A stretch of 64,000 nucleotides of DNA, taken from positions 62,001 to 126,000 of the forward strand of contig NZ_BCQA01000001.1 of the NCBI RefSeq assembly GCF_001748145.1. The letters are read 5' to 3'. Both the position numbers and the translations under genes were made by a program. Positions 51,341 to 59,964 of the stretch are shown here, piece after piece (the first letter of the stretch is position 1; the number at the start of each line of letters is the position of its first letter). Under the pieces are notes generated by a model, which saw only the letters and a list, made by a program, of their open reading frames with translations, ran no database searches and was not told where the DNA came from. Source of the DNA: Bosea sp. BIWAKO-01 (GTDB lineage: Bacteria; Pseudomonadota; Alphaproteobacteria; Rhizobiales; Beijerinckiaceae).

Positions 51341-52855
51341 TCAGCCGGCTGCCCGGGCTTCGCCTTGCCGTGCGGAGACCTCCAGAATGACGTCGGCGAC
51401 CGTTGTCGCTCGCGCCGGGATCTTCTCCGTGCGCGTGTTGCCGAAGCCGAGGATCAGGCCTTGCCGGACGGCCCCCCGGCAGTACAGCGACAGCGCCGGG
51501 CAATCAAAACCGCGTCGGGACAGGGCGCTGGCGACGGCGATGTCGTCGAACGGCCCGTTTGGGTGAAGGGTCATGTGCAGGCCGGCGGTGACATGGGGAA
51601 TGGTGAAGCGCTCGCCCAGTCTCTGCAGCAGGCAATCGGCCAGAAGCAGCGAGCGCTCGCGATAGATCGCGCGCATGCGGCGCAGATGCGCGGCGAGATG
51701 GCCTTCCTGCATGAAGGCGGCGACGAGCGCCTGATCGGGCTGCGGCGCATAATGCGACAGCGCCCGCTGAGCCAGCGTGAAGGCCTCGACGAGGTCGGGC
51801 GGCACCACGAGATAGGCCAGGCGCAGTCCGGGCGCGAGCGCGCGGTTGAACGAACTCGTATAGATTACGCGGCGATGGCGATCCTCGGCGAAGAGCGATG
51901 GCTGCGCCTGTCCGGACCAGCGGATCTCGCTGTTGAAGTCATCCTCCATGACCCATGCGTCATGGGCATGGGCCCAGTCGAGGACGGCTCGCCGACGTTC
52001 CGCCGGCATCGAAGAGCCGAACGGGAACTGCTCCACCGGCGTGACGACGATCAGTTTCGCCGGCGCGCCACCGTCCGGGTCGCAGGGGATGCGCGCGGCA
52101 TCGAGGCCATCCGCGTCGACAGGGACAGAGGTCGTCTTCAAGCCACAGAGCGAGAAGGTCGCGAGCTGCGTCACGTGCCCGGGATCCTCGACGATGACCT
52201 CGTCGCCGGGATCGAGCAGGACATGGGCGACGAGCGCAGCGGTCTGCAGCGTGCTGCCGACTACGATGATCTGCCCGGGCTGACAGGAAACGCCGCGCGT
52301 CTCGGCGAGATAGGTCGCGATCTGGGCCGCCAGGCTCGGGCCATGCCCCGCAGAGCCATAACCGGTCTGCGACATCGCCCGGGAACGCCAGTGCCGTGCC
52401 GCTATCTGGCTGAAGACCTCGTAGGGGAACTCGTCCAGCGCCGGGACGCCCGGGCTGAGATCGAGCGCTTCCGAGCGCTCAGGCGGCAGGCCGATCCCGA
52501 TCAGCCGCTCGGCGCGGGCCGAAAGAGCCGGAACAGGCCGCTCGGGGCTGTTCGGAGCGTGAGCAACCGAGACGCGATGGTCTTCGGGCAGGACCCGGTC
52601 GACGAAGGTGCCGGAGCCACGGATGCGCCTGACATAGCCTTCGGCTTCGAGCTTGTCATAGGACTGGATCACCGTGTTGCGGGCGAGCGAGAGCTCCCTG
52701 GCCAGCATGCGGCTGGGCGGAAGGCGCGTGCCCCGCGCCAGCCGCCCGTCCATGATGCTTTCGCGGAACTGAGCGAAGATCTGTTCGTAGAGCGGCTTCT
52801 CACTCTCGCGGGCAAGCTGGATCAGGTTCCAGGCCGGATAGTTGAATTGGGCCAC
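51341..52855 (-). CDS. MocR-like regulator (GntR-aminotransferase fusion) lacking the PLP lysine
   Basis: A 504-residue fusion of a GntR winged helix (about residues 10-78, with LPPSRMLARELSLARNTVIQ) to a fold-type I aminotransferase domain (from about residue 110). MocR proteins hold PLP on a lysine in the SFSKxLxPxLRLGY segment. Here that segment reads SSFNRALAPGLRLAY, with Arg338 (codon 51842-51844) in place of lysine. The protein may bind PLP without a Schiff base, bind another ligand or have lost the cofactor. The GTG at 52855 is preceded by GAGG; a TTG five codons earlier is the alternative. It may control the importer downstream. Confidence 0.88.
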   Translation of the reverse strand: MAQFNYPAWNLIQLARESEKPLYEQIFAQFRESIMDGRLARGTRLPPSRMLARELSLARNTVIQSYDKLEAEGYVRRIRGSGTFVDRVLPEDHRVSVAHAPNSPERPVPALSARAERLIGIGLPPERSEALDLSPGVPALDEFPYEVFSQIAARHWRSRAMSQTGYGSAGHGPSLAAQIATYLAETRGVSCQPGQIIVVGSTLQTAALVAHVLLDPGDEVIVEDPGHVTQLATFSLCGLKTTSVPVDADGLDAARIPCDPDGGAPAKLIVVTPVEQFPFGSSMPAERRRAVLDWAHAHDAWVMEDDFNSEIRWSGQAQPSLFAEDRHRRVIYTSSFNRALAPGLRLAYLVVPPDLVEAFTLAQRALSHYAPQPDQALVAAFMQEGHLAAHLRRMRAIYRERSLLLADCLLQRLGERFTIPHVTAGLHMTLHPNGPFDDIAVASALSRRGFDCPALSLYCRGAVRQGLILGFGNTRTEKIPARATTVADVILEVSARQGEARAAG

Positions 52856-52951
52856 GGTTCGACCTCGCAAGCGACGCGGCCAATCTGACCGAAACCGACC
52901 CGCGAGGGAAAGCCCTTGATCGGCAGAGCGCGCTTGCCGCCCGCGCCTACC

Positions 52952-53647
52952 CTATGATGTCGCAAGGCTCGCGAGCGCATCCTTGATCGCCGGGAGCTCG
53001 GTAGCCCTGCGCAGGAACTGCGACAGCGCCGGCATTGCATGCGCCCGCGCGATGGAGACCGCCATCGCCTGCCGGATCTCCATGAACGGCTCCTCGATGA
53101 AACGAAGCCCTGGATGGGACGCAACGAAAGCCTGCGACGGCTGGCGGATGCCGGCGCCGGCCTCCAGCCCTGCCTCCAGGAAATGCGGCAAGGCTTCGGC
53201 GGAGGTCGGCACGCGGACGAGCTCCGCGTGGCGCAGCATCCGGCCGAGATGAAGATCATAGGCCGCGCCACGGCCGACCGCGATGCGATGACCCGGCCGG
53301 TCGAGCTCGCCTGGGCGTTGCCAGGGAGCGTCCCGCTTCACGACAAAAACGCCCTCGATGACGATATAGGGATCGCTGAAGGCAATCTGCCTTGCGCGCT
53401 GCGGATCGATCGCCAGAAAGGCGATATCCCAGGCCCCGCCCTGGCAGGCTTCGACGACACGAGCCGCCGAGTCGTAAGGCTGGAGTTCCAGATCGATAGC
53501 GAGGGCGCCCGCGAGTTCCCGCGCCAGCGCAACACTGACGCCACCAAGTTCGCCGCTCCCCGGGAAACGCTGCGCCAGCACGGGATTGCCGAGATTGATC
53601 GCGGCGCGCAGCTTGCCGCCGGGCGCAAGAACCTCGGCCAGATTCAT
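52952..53647 (-). CDS. Signal-less family 3 binding-protein homologue
   Basis: A 231-residue protein with the family 3 solute-binding fold: KLRAAINLGNPVLAQ at the start, GGVSVALARELAGALAIDLE near residues 35-54, then WDIAFLAIDPQRARQIAFSDPYI and VKRDAPWQRPGEL. No signal peptide or lipobox is present, and the conserved fold starts at residue 13, so it should stay in the cytoplasm. Its start overlaps the stop of the GntR gene in ATGA, a coupling that suggests the two work together, perhaps as a cytoplasmic ligand sensor or store. Aromatic amino acid cyclohydratases share this fold and are an alternative. Confidence 0.8.
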   Translation of the reverse strand: MNLAEVLAPGGKLRAAINLGNPVLAQRFPGSGELGGVSVALARELAGALAIDLELQPYDSAARVVEACQGGAWDIAFLAIDPQRARQIAFSDPYIVIEGVFVVKRDAPWQRPGELDRPGHRIAVGRGAAYDLHLGRMLRHAELVRVPTSAEALPHFLEAGLEAGAGIRQPSQAFVASHPGLRFIEEPFMEIRQAMAVSIARAHAMPALSQFLRRATELPAIKDALASLATS

Positions 53648-54561
53648 TCCCGGCGTCCGTTCGCGGACGAAGCGGGCTCGCCGACGACCGCCTTTTCCTG
53701 CGCAGCGCCCGAGAGATGTCGTTCAAGCTCGGTCGCGGCGGTTGCCTTGTCGCCCGACAGCAGCGGGGCAAGGATGGCGAGATGTTCGTCGCAGACACGG
53801 CGCACGCGCTCGCGATCGAGCGGGCGGCCATATTCGATCAGGCGGCGCAGATGGTTGAGGCGTGTCAGCGTCTGCACGACGAAACGGTTGCCTGACATCG
53901 CCGCCAGCGTTTCGTGGAAGGTGGAGTTGATCTCGAACAGCTCGACCTGGCTCAGGCTGCCATAGCCGCTGTCGCGCACGAAACGCTGCTGCTCGGCCAG
54001 GACGATGAGGCGGGGTCGGTCCGGCACGAACTCTTCGGAGCGCATGGCGGTCGGCTCCATCATCTGCCGGAAACGATAGTTCTCGCGATAGGCATCGATC
54101 GTGTCGATCAGCGGCTGAAACGCCCAGCCTCGCCCTTGCCGGCGCTCGATCCAGCCCTCGGATGCGATCCTCGCCAGCACATTGCGCAACCGTGCCCGCG
54201 AGAGGTCGTAGCGGCGGATCAGCTCGTTCTCGCTCACCGTGTCGGGAAGAACCTGGTTCAAGCGGTCCATGGCGATGGCGAGGTAGACGCCGGCGTCGTC
54301 ATCCTCCCCCTCCGTCGCCGGCTGGCTCTCCGCCGTTGCCGACGTATCCTTGAGAAAGAACCCCTTGTTCGGGCGCTTCTCCAGCACGCCTGCCTCGGCC
54401 AGATGCGCCATCGCGGCACGGATCGGCGTCCGCGAGGCGCCCAGCACCGGCAGCAGCGAATCCTCGGTCAGGTGATGGCCACTCTGCCAGCCCGACAGCC
54501 GCGCATGCGACAGGATCTGGCTGGCGAGCTTGATCTGGAGGGACGTCGGCGCAGCCGTCAT
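53644..54561 (-). CDS. GntR-family regulator with two winged-helix domains and an FCD domain
   Basis: A 305-residue regulator. The first winged helix spans about residues 7-72 (LGASRTPIRAAMAHLAEAGV); a second one spans about residues 93-150 (VSENELIRRYDLSRARLRNV, then RIASEGWIERRQGRG). An FCD domain follows with candidate metal histidines in INSTFHETLA, CDEHLAIL and LERHLSGA. The double-headed layout is unlike the usual single-headed FadR type. The ATG at 54559-54561 starts just before the first helix. It lies 28 bases after prpF and probably controls acn-prpF and the divergent tctCBA. Confidence 0.86.
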   Translation of the reverse strand: MTAAPTSLQIKLASQILSHARLSGWQSGHHLTEDSLLPVLGASRTPIRAAMAHLAEAGVLEKRPNKGFFLKDTSATAESQPATEGEDDDAGVYLAIAMDRLNQVLPDTVSENELIRRYDLSRARLRNVLARIASEGWIERRQGRGWAFQPLIDTIDAYRENYRFRQMMEPTAMRSEEFVPDRPRLIVLAEQQRFVRDSGYGSLSQVELFEINSTFHETLAAMSGNRFVVQTLTRLNHLRRLIEYGRPLDRERVRRVCDEHLAILAPLLSGDKATAATELERHLSGAAQEKAVVGEPASSANGRRE

Positions 54562-54589
54562 TCGATTCCTCTGCAATCCATCTGGCCAT

Positions 54590-55738
54590 TCACCTGGCAA
54601 GCGACGAGGGCACTGCGATTTCGCCCTGCATCAGCCGGCGCGCAGTGCGGAACAGGACAGCGCTGTCTGCCATCCAGCCATCGCCGGCATGCCGGACAAC
54701 CGCACCTACCGACACCAGCCCGGACGGATTGGCAACCCTCACCTCGCCTGCCGTGTTGGCGGGGCGCGACAACCGGTTGGGTAGGGTTCCCTCAATCTGC
54801 GTCGCCACGCCGAGATTGAGGCCGCCGGTCCCGGGGATCGCCCGGTGCGCCCGCTGCATCGAGATCATGCGCGTGGCGATGTCGAAGGCATCCTCGCCAT
54901 GGCGCTCGCCATCGAGTCCGGTGAAGGGCCTGGGCGCGGCCACCATCGCGATGCGGGGGGTCTGGAGCCCTATGCTATCAGGCGTCGGTCCCAGTCCGAT
55001 CATGACGCCAGCGTAGCGGCGCAGCTTTTCGAGAATGGCCATGACACCCGGCCGCGCCTCGATCTCATCGGGCGTCTCCGATCCGTCGAACCCGAAAGCC
55101 GTGGCATCGACATAGACGATCAGCGAGGTGGCATCGACGATCGACAGCTCGAAACGGCCCTCGCTGCCAAGGTCGGCATGGTCGAGAACGCGGCCGCTCG
55201 GCAGCAGCTTTCCCGTGACAGCGCCGGCCGGCTCAAGGAAGTCGAGCCTGATCCGCGAGGCTGCGCCGGCAACGCCGGCAATGACATAATCTCCCGCGGT
55301 TTCGGCCTTGCCAGCCCGGACCTGGAAGCGGGAGTGGATCAGCTTTTTCGTGTTGGTCTGGTGAATGCGGACCAGAACCTCGCCGTCGGAGGCCGGCACA
55401 AGGCCCTCATCGACGGCGAAATGCCCGACGGCAGAGGAGAGGTTGCCGCAATTATTGCTCCAGTCGGCAACCGGTTCGTCGACCGCGATCTGAACGAAGG
55501 TGTAGTCGACATCGGCATCGGGATGCGTGGACGGACCGATGATGACCGCTTTCGACAGGGAGGAGATCCCGCCGCCCATCCCATCGAGCTGGCGGCCGTA
55601 AGGGTCCGGACTGCCGAGCGCCGCCAGCAGGATCGCGCTGCACCGGTCCCGGTCCGTGGGCAGCTGGCTCGCGCTGAAGAACACGCCCTTGCTGGTTCCG
55701 CCCCGGTAGAACACGGCGGGAATGAAGTGCTGGCTCAT
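54590..55738 (-). CDS. prpF: PrpF-family aconitate isomerase
   Basis: A 382-residue protein of the PrpF/DUF453 family, with two diaminopimelate-epimerase-like halves. The N-terminus AVFYRGGTSKGVFF, the region DGMGGGISSLSKAVI (about residues 52-66), the cysteine-containing WSNNCGNLSSAVG near 93-105 and the C-terminal LNLGVATQIEGTLPNRL are family hallmarks. PrpF isomerises 2-methyl-trans-aconitate and can bind trans-aconitate. Without prpB or prpC nearby, and with a tricarboxylate importer divergent to it, conversion of trans- to cis-aconitate is the more likely job here. Start overlaps the aconitase stop in ATGA. Confidence 0.86.
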   Translation of the reverse strand: MSQHFIPAVFYRGGTSKGVFFSASQLPTDRDRCSAILLAALGSPDPYGRQLDGMGGGISSLSKAVIIGPSTHPDADVDYTFVQIAVDEPVADWSNNCGNLSSAVGHFAVDEGLVPASDGEVLVRIHQTNTKKLIHSRFQVRAGKAETAGDYVIAGVAGAASRIRLDFLEPAGAVTGKLLPSGRVLDHADLGSEGRFELSIVDATSLIVYVDATAFGFDGSETPDEIEARPGVMAILEKLRRYAGVMIGLGPTPDSIGLQTPRIAMVAAPRPFTGLDGERHGEDAFDIATRMISMQRAHRAIPGTGGLNLGVATQIEGTLPNRLSRPANTAGEVRVANPSGLVSVGAVVRHAGDGWMADSAVLFRTARRLMQGEIAVPSSLAR

Positions 55739-58407
55739 GCGGTCCTCGCGATCGGCAGGTCGGCGCCCATATAGTCACGCCAGACGAAGGGCAGAATGCC
55801 GCCATGGCGCCAATAGGTGATATCCTCGGGCGTATCGAGCCGGATCGTCAGGGGACAATCGAGCGTTTCGCCGGTCTGGCGCGTGACCCGGCAGATGACG
55901 GTAGCACGGACGCCGAAATCGCCGTCGAGCCCTGCAATATCGAAGGTCTCGGTGCCGTCGAGCCCAAGCGTTTCCGCCGATATCCCGTTCTGGAACTGCA
56001 GCGGCAGCACGCCCATCCCGACGAGGTTGGTTCGGTGGATCCGTTCGAACCCCTCCGCGATCACCGCCTTGACGCCAAGCAGGGCCACGCCCTTCGCCGC
56101 CCAGTCGCGCGAGGAGCCGCAGCCGTAGTTCTTCCCGGCGATGACGACGAGCGGCGTGCCGCGCCTGAGATAGTCCTGGGCCGCCTCGAATATCCGCATC
56201 TGCTCGCCCTCGGGCATCAGCCGGGTGAAGCCGCCCTCCACTCCGGGAACGATACGGTTACGCAGCCGGATATTGGCGAAGGTCGCCCGCACCGCGACGT
56301 CATGGTTTCCGCGCCTGGTCGTGTAATTGTTGAAATCGGCCTTCATCACCCCATGCGCGATGAGAAAATCCGCAGACGGCGTGCCAAGGCTGATGGCGCC
56401 GGATGGCGAGATGTCGTCCGTCGTGATGGAGTCGCCGAGAATCGCAAGCGGGCGTGCGCCGGAAATGTCGAACTGCCGCGACGGCTCCGCACTCAGTCCC
56501 TCAAAGTAGGGTGGCCGGCGCACATAGGTGCTGTCGGCCTGCCAGTCGAACAGCGCCGATGGCCGTGTCGCGAGACGAGCCCAGGGCTCCCCGCCATCGA
56601 ACAGGTCGACATATTTTTCCGCAAACACATCAGGCGTATAGGCGCTCTCGACCAGCGCATCGATCTCGGCTGAGCTCGGCCATATATCGGCAAGGAAGAC
56701 CGGTTGGCCGTTTGAATCAATGCCGAGCGGCTCGCTGGTGATATCGATGGTCAGCGATCCCGCGATCGCATAGGCGACGACGAGTGCGGGCGAAGCGAGA
56801 TAGGCCGCCCGGACATTGGGGTGGATCCGGCCCTGGAAGTTGCGGTTTCCGGAGAGGACCGCTGTCGCCAGGACGCCGCCCTGCTCGATCGCATCGGCAA
56901 TCGGCGGGAGAAGCGGGCCCGAACCGCCATTGCAGGTGGTGCAGCCGAAGCCGACGACCTGAAAGCCAAGGGCATCGAAGTCACGCTGAAGACCGCAGCG
57001 TTCCAGGATTTCGGCGACGACATGGCTGCCGGGTGCAAGCGAGGTCTTGACCCAGGGTTTTGACGTCAGGCCCCTGAGCACGGCATTGCGGGCGACGAGG
57101 CCGGCCGCGATCATCCCGACAGGGTTCGAGGTGTTCGTGCAACTGGTGATCGCGGCAATGGCGACGTCGCCATCCCTGATTCCGAACTCCGTCCCAGCCA
57201 CCGGAAAGCGCTCGGCGGAGGGGTTGTGCCCCGCGATCTCCCGGCAATGTCCGGCGAAGGCGGTCGCCGCCACCGAGAGGTCGAAACGATCCTCCGGATT
57301 CTTCGGCCCCGCCATGGAGGGCTCGATCTCGGCCAGATCGATGTCGATGACGAGATCGTAGCTCGGTGCGGGTGTCGCCTCGTCGCGCCAGAGTTTTTGG
57401 GCGCGCGCATAGGCTTCGATCAATGCAATATGCTCGTCCGAACGAGCCGTCATCGCGAGATACTCGATCGAACGCCGGTCGATCGGGAAATAGACGGCGG
57501 TCGCGCCATATTCGGGCGCCATGTTGGCGATGGTTCCGCGGTCGGCGACCGACAACGCCGCCACGCCCGGACCGAAGAACTCCACGAATTCTCCGACGAC
57601 GCCGACCTGGCGCAGGCGCTCGGTGATCGTCAGGACGAGATCGGTGGGCATGACGCCGTCGCGCAGGCGGCCCGTGACCTGAACGCCGATCACGCGCGGC
57701 AAGGCGATCACGACCCCCTTGCCCAGCATCACGGCCTCGGCCTCGATCCCGCCGACGCCCCAGCCGAGAATGCCGAGGCCGTTGATCATCGGGGTATGGC
57801 TGTCAGTGCCGACGCAGGTGTCCGGCGAGGCCAGTACGCCCCCCTCGAACGCCTCCGTCCAGACGACCTGACCGATCTTCTCGAGATGGAGCTGGTGCAT
57901 GATGCCCTTGCCGGGGGGCACCACGCGGACACGGTCGAAGCTCTCCGAGCACCAGCGCAGGAAGGCGAAGCGTTCAGCGTTGCGGCGGTACTCCATGTCG
58001 AGATTCAGCCGCGGCGCGTCGCGCGTGCCGAAATAGTCGACCTGAAGCGAGTGGTCGACGACGATATCGACCGGAACGGCTGGATTGACGCGACGGGGAT
58101 CACGCCCGGCCGCGGCCAGGGCATCGCGCAATGCGGCCATGTCGACCAGCATGACCTTGGCCAGGATGTCCTGACCGAAGATCCGGGTCGGCTTGAAGTT
58201 CAGCGCAGCCCCGGTCTCCCGCCTCAGCAAGGCGTCGACCTGCACGCTGGTGTCGCGTCCCTCGACGACCTGCTGCCGCAGCAGGTTTTCCAGCACGATC
58301 CGCAGCGAGAACGGCAAGCGATCGATGCCTTCCGCCCCGGCGATCGGAACATAATTCAGCCTCTGCGAGCCGCTGCTCAGCGCAGCGATCCTGGCGTCCA
58401 CGGGCAT
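55735..58407 (-). CDS. acnA: Aconitate hydratase (AcnA-like, accessory)
   Basis: An 890-residue cytoplasmic aconitase with the domain order of AcnA/IRP. The three [4Fe-4S] cysteines are Cys423 (TSCTNTSNP), Cys489 and Cys492 (FGCTTCNGG). CVGTDSHTPMINGLG, MAPEYGATAVYFP and the C-terminal swivel motif YGCGSSRDWAAKG are present. It is co-transcribed with prpF and divergent from tctCBA, so it is probably a catabolic paralogue and not the housekeeping TCA enzyme. AcnD, which works with PrpF on 2-methylcitrate, is the alternative; the sequence features look closer to AcnA, but I cannot align it here. Confidence 0.9.
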   Translation of the reverse strand: MPVDARIAALSSGSQRLNYVPIAGAEGIDRLPFSLRIVLENLLRQQVVEGRDTSVQVDALLRRETGAALNFKPTRIFGQDILAKVMLVDMAALRDALAAAGRDPRRVNPAVPVDIVVDHSLQVDYFGTRDAPRLNLDMEYRRNAERFAFLRWCSESFDRVRVVPPGKGIMHQLHLEKIGQVVWTEAFEGGVLASPDTCVGTDSHTPMINGLGILGWGVGGIEAEAVMLGKGVVIALPRVIGVQVTGRLRDGVMPTDLVLTITERLRQVGVVGEFVEFFGPGVAALSVADRGTIANMAPEYGATAVYFPIDRRSIEYLAMTARSDEHIALIEAYARAQKLWRDEATPAPSYDLVIDIDLAEIEPSMAGPKNPEDRFDLSVAATAFAGHCREIAGHNPSAERFPVAGTEFGIRDGDVAIAAITSCTNTSNPVGMIAAGLVARNAVLRGLTSKPWVKTSLAPGSHVVAEILERCGLQRDFDALGFQVVGFGCTTCNGGSGPLLPPIADAIEQGGVLATAVLSGNRNFQGRIHPNVRAAYLASPALVVAYAIAGSLTIDITSEPLGIDSNGQPVFLADIWPSSAEIDALVESAYTPDVFAEKYVDLFDGGEPWARLATRPSALFDWQADSTYVRRPPYFEGLSAEPSRQFDISGARPLAILGDSITTDDISPSGAISLGTPSADFLIAHGVMKADFNNYTTRRGNHDVAVRATFANIRLRNRIVPGVEGGFTRLMPEGEQMRIFEAAQDYLRRGTPLVVIAGKNYGCGSSRDWAAKGVALLGVKAVIAEGFERIHRTNLVGMGVLPLQFQNGISAETLGLDGTETFDIAGLDGDFGVRATVICRVTRQTGETLDCPLTIRLDTPEDITYWRHGGILPFVWRDYMGADLPIARTA

Positions 58408-58431
58408 ACGATCCTCCCTTGCGTGTCGGCT

Positions 58432-58492
58432 TTGATTATATCTTGATTATCTAAAAAACAAGAGTTACGGATATCCAAAATACAATCTTGAT
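58432..58492. promoter_or_regulatory. Repeats in the acn-tctC divergent promoter region
   Basis: In a 103-bp AT-rich gap, TTGATTAT occurs at 58432-58439 and 58443-58450 (11-bp period, one helix turn), ATCTTGAT at 58440-58447 and 58485-58492 (45 bp apart), and the palindrome GGATATCC at 58469-58476. These are candidate sites for the double-headed GntR regulator of the cluster. Confidence 0.5.
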
Positions 58493-58510
58493 CACCACGG
58501 GGAGGACACC

Positions 58511-59461
58511 ATGCTGCGCAGAACATTCATCTCGATCGCTATGGCGGTTAGCGTTTCCGGGGCGGCGCTCGCCGAGCCGGCCAAGGTCATGGTCCCGGCA
58601 GGGGCCGGCGGCGGCTATGACACCACGACCCGTCTCGCGCTCGGCATGCTCGACAAGGCAGGGCTGTTCAAGGATGGGGCGGTCTTCACCAACAAGCCCG
58701 GTGCCGGCGGCACTTTGGGGCTGGGTGAGTTCATCCGGACGAGCAAGGGGCAGGACAATGCCCTGATGGGCATGGGCGTGATCCTGCTCGGCTCGATCAT
58801 GGCGACCAAGGGATCCCTGCCGATCACCGACACGACACCGGTCGCGCGGCTGACCTTTGAATATAACGGGCTCGCCGTCCCGACGACCTCGCCCTTCAAG
58901 ACCGTCAAGGACCTGACGGATGCGCTGAAGGCCAATCCGGGCGCCGTATCGTTCGGCGGCGGCTCTGCCGGCGGTGTCGACCACATCATTGCCGGCATGA
59001 TCGCCAGGAGCGCCGGGGTTGCTCCCGCACGGATCAACTATATCGCCTATGGCGGGGGCGCCGAGGCCGTCACCCAGCTCGCCGGCGGCAAGATCGCCGT
59101 CCTGGTTTCCGGGGCGTCCGAGCTGAAGGGCCTTGCCGATGCCGGCCGCGTCCGGATCATCGCCGTCACCTCGCCGGAACGGCTGCCGGAGGTCGAAGCG
59201 CCGACCCTTAAGGAAGCGGGCGTCGATGTTGCGATGGGCAACTGGCGCGGCATCGTCGGCGCTCCCGGCATGTCGGCTGCGGCGCAGCAGAACTGGGTCG
59301 AGCGGCTGGAGCGCATGACCGCCCAGCCGGAATGGAAGGCGGAACTCGCCAAGAGCGGCCTGCAGAATGCCTTCCTCGGAGGCAGCAAGTTTGGCGCCTT
59401 CATCGCGGAGGAAAACGCCCGCATCCGGCCGATCCTCGAAGAGCTGGGGGTGGCGAAGTGA
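58511..59461 (+). CDS. tctC: Tripartite tricarboxylate transporter binding protein (TctC)
   Basis: A 316-residue periplasmic protein with a signal peptide ending in ALA (about residue 21) before [16 protein letters not shown], the TctC/Bug signature. [13 protein letters not shown] and the [13 protein letters not shown] segment are typical of the family. GGGGAGG lies just upstream of the ATG. It delivers a tricarboxylate to the TctAB membrane complex encoded directly downstream; its stop overlaps the tctB start in GTGA, so unlike the ABC operons here there is no hairpin-bearing gap. Confidence 0.9.
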   Translation: MLRRTFISIAMAVSVSGAALAEPAKVMVPAGAGGGYDTTTRLALGMLDKAGLFKDGAVFTNKPGAGGTLGLGEFIRTSKGQDNALMGMGVILLGSIMATKGSLPITDTTPVARLTFEYNGLAVPTTSPFKTVKDLTDALKANPGAVSFGGGSAGGVDHIIAGMIARSAGVAPARINYIAYGGGAEAVTQLAGGKIAVLVSGASELKGLADAGRVRIIAVTSPERLPEVEAPTLKEAGVDVAMGNWRGIVGAPGMSAAAQQNWVERLERMTAQPEWKAELAKSGLQNAFLGGSKFGAFIAEENARIRPILEELGVAK

Positions 59462-59964
59462 AGCCAGCGATGGGTTCGACGGCCCCGGCGCAGCGATTGC
59501 TGCGCTGGGGACTTCCGCTCGCCGTGGCCGGTCTTGGTGTCGCGGTGCTCACGGATGCCGCGCACCTGCCTCTGACCCAGGCCTATGCCGGCATCGGGCC
59601 GGGCTTCTTCGTCCTTGCGGTTGGGCTCGTGCTGACAGCGCTTGGAGGCGCGCTCGGGTATCAGGTGGCGCGGGGCGCCCGCTTCGAAGCCGAGGAGACC
59701 GAGGGCGCAGACCTGACGCAGCCGATGTCGTGGACCGGCTTCCTGACCGCCGCCGCCGGGGTCTTTCTGCCCGTCGGACTGATCAGCTATGCAGGGTTCC
59801 CGCTCGCCGGCGCGGTCGCCTACGCCTTCGTCACCCGCGCCTATGGCTCGCGACGGCCGCTCGCCGACCTCGCGATCGGTCTCGCCGTATCGACCGCTAC
59901 CTGGTTCGCCTTCACGAAACTGGGCGTGCAGCTCGGCGGCTTCTTTCCGCTCGGAGGGCTGTGA
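59458..59964 (+). CDS. tctB: Tripartite tricarboxylate transporter small membrane subunit (TctB)
   Basis: A 168-residue membrane protein with four predicted helices, typical of Tct[21 protein letters not shown] near residues 38-57 and a C-terminal pair of helices ending [16 protein letters not shown]. The GTG at 59458 overlaps the tctC stop; an ATG at 59470 is a possible alternative. Sequence conservation of TctB is low, so the call rests on size, topology and position between tctC and tctA. Confidence 0.87.
   Translation: MKPAMGSTAPAQRLLRWGLPLAVAGLGVAVLTDAAHLPLTQAYAGIGPGFFVLAVGLVLTALGGALGYQVARGARFEAEETEGADLTQPMSWTGFLTAAAGVFLPVGLISYAGFPLAGAVAYAFVTRAYGSRRPLADLAIGLAVSTATWFAFTKLGVQLGGFFPLGGL

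Noticed and set aside
54590..58407. Methylcitrate cycle (acnD-prpF) operon
   Set aside because: No prpB, prpC or prpR-type gene is near, and the divergent genes are a tricarboxylate importer, so propionate breakdown is not the best reading.
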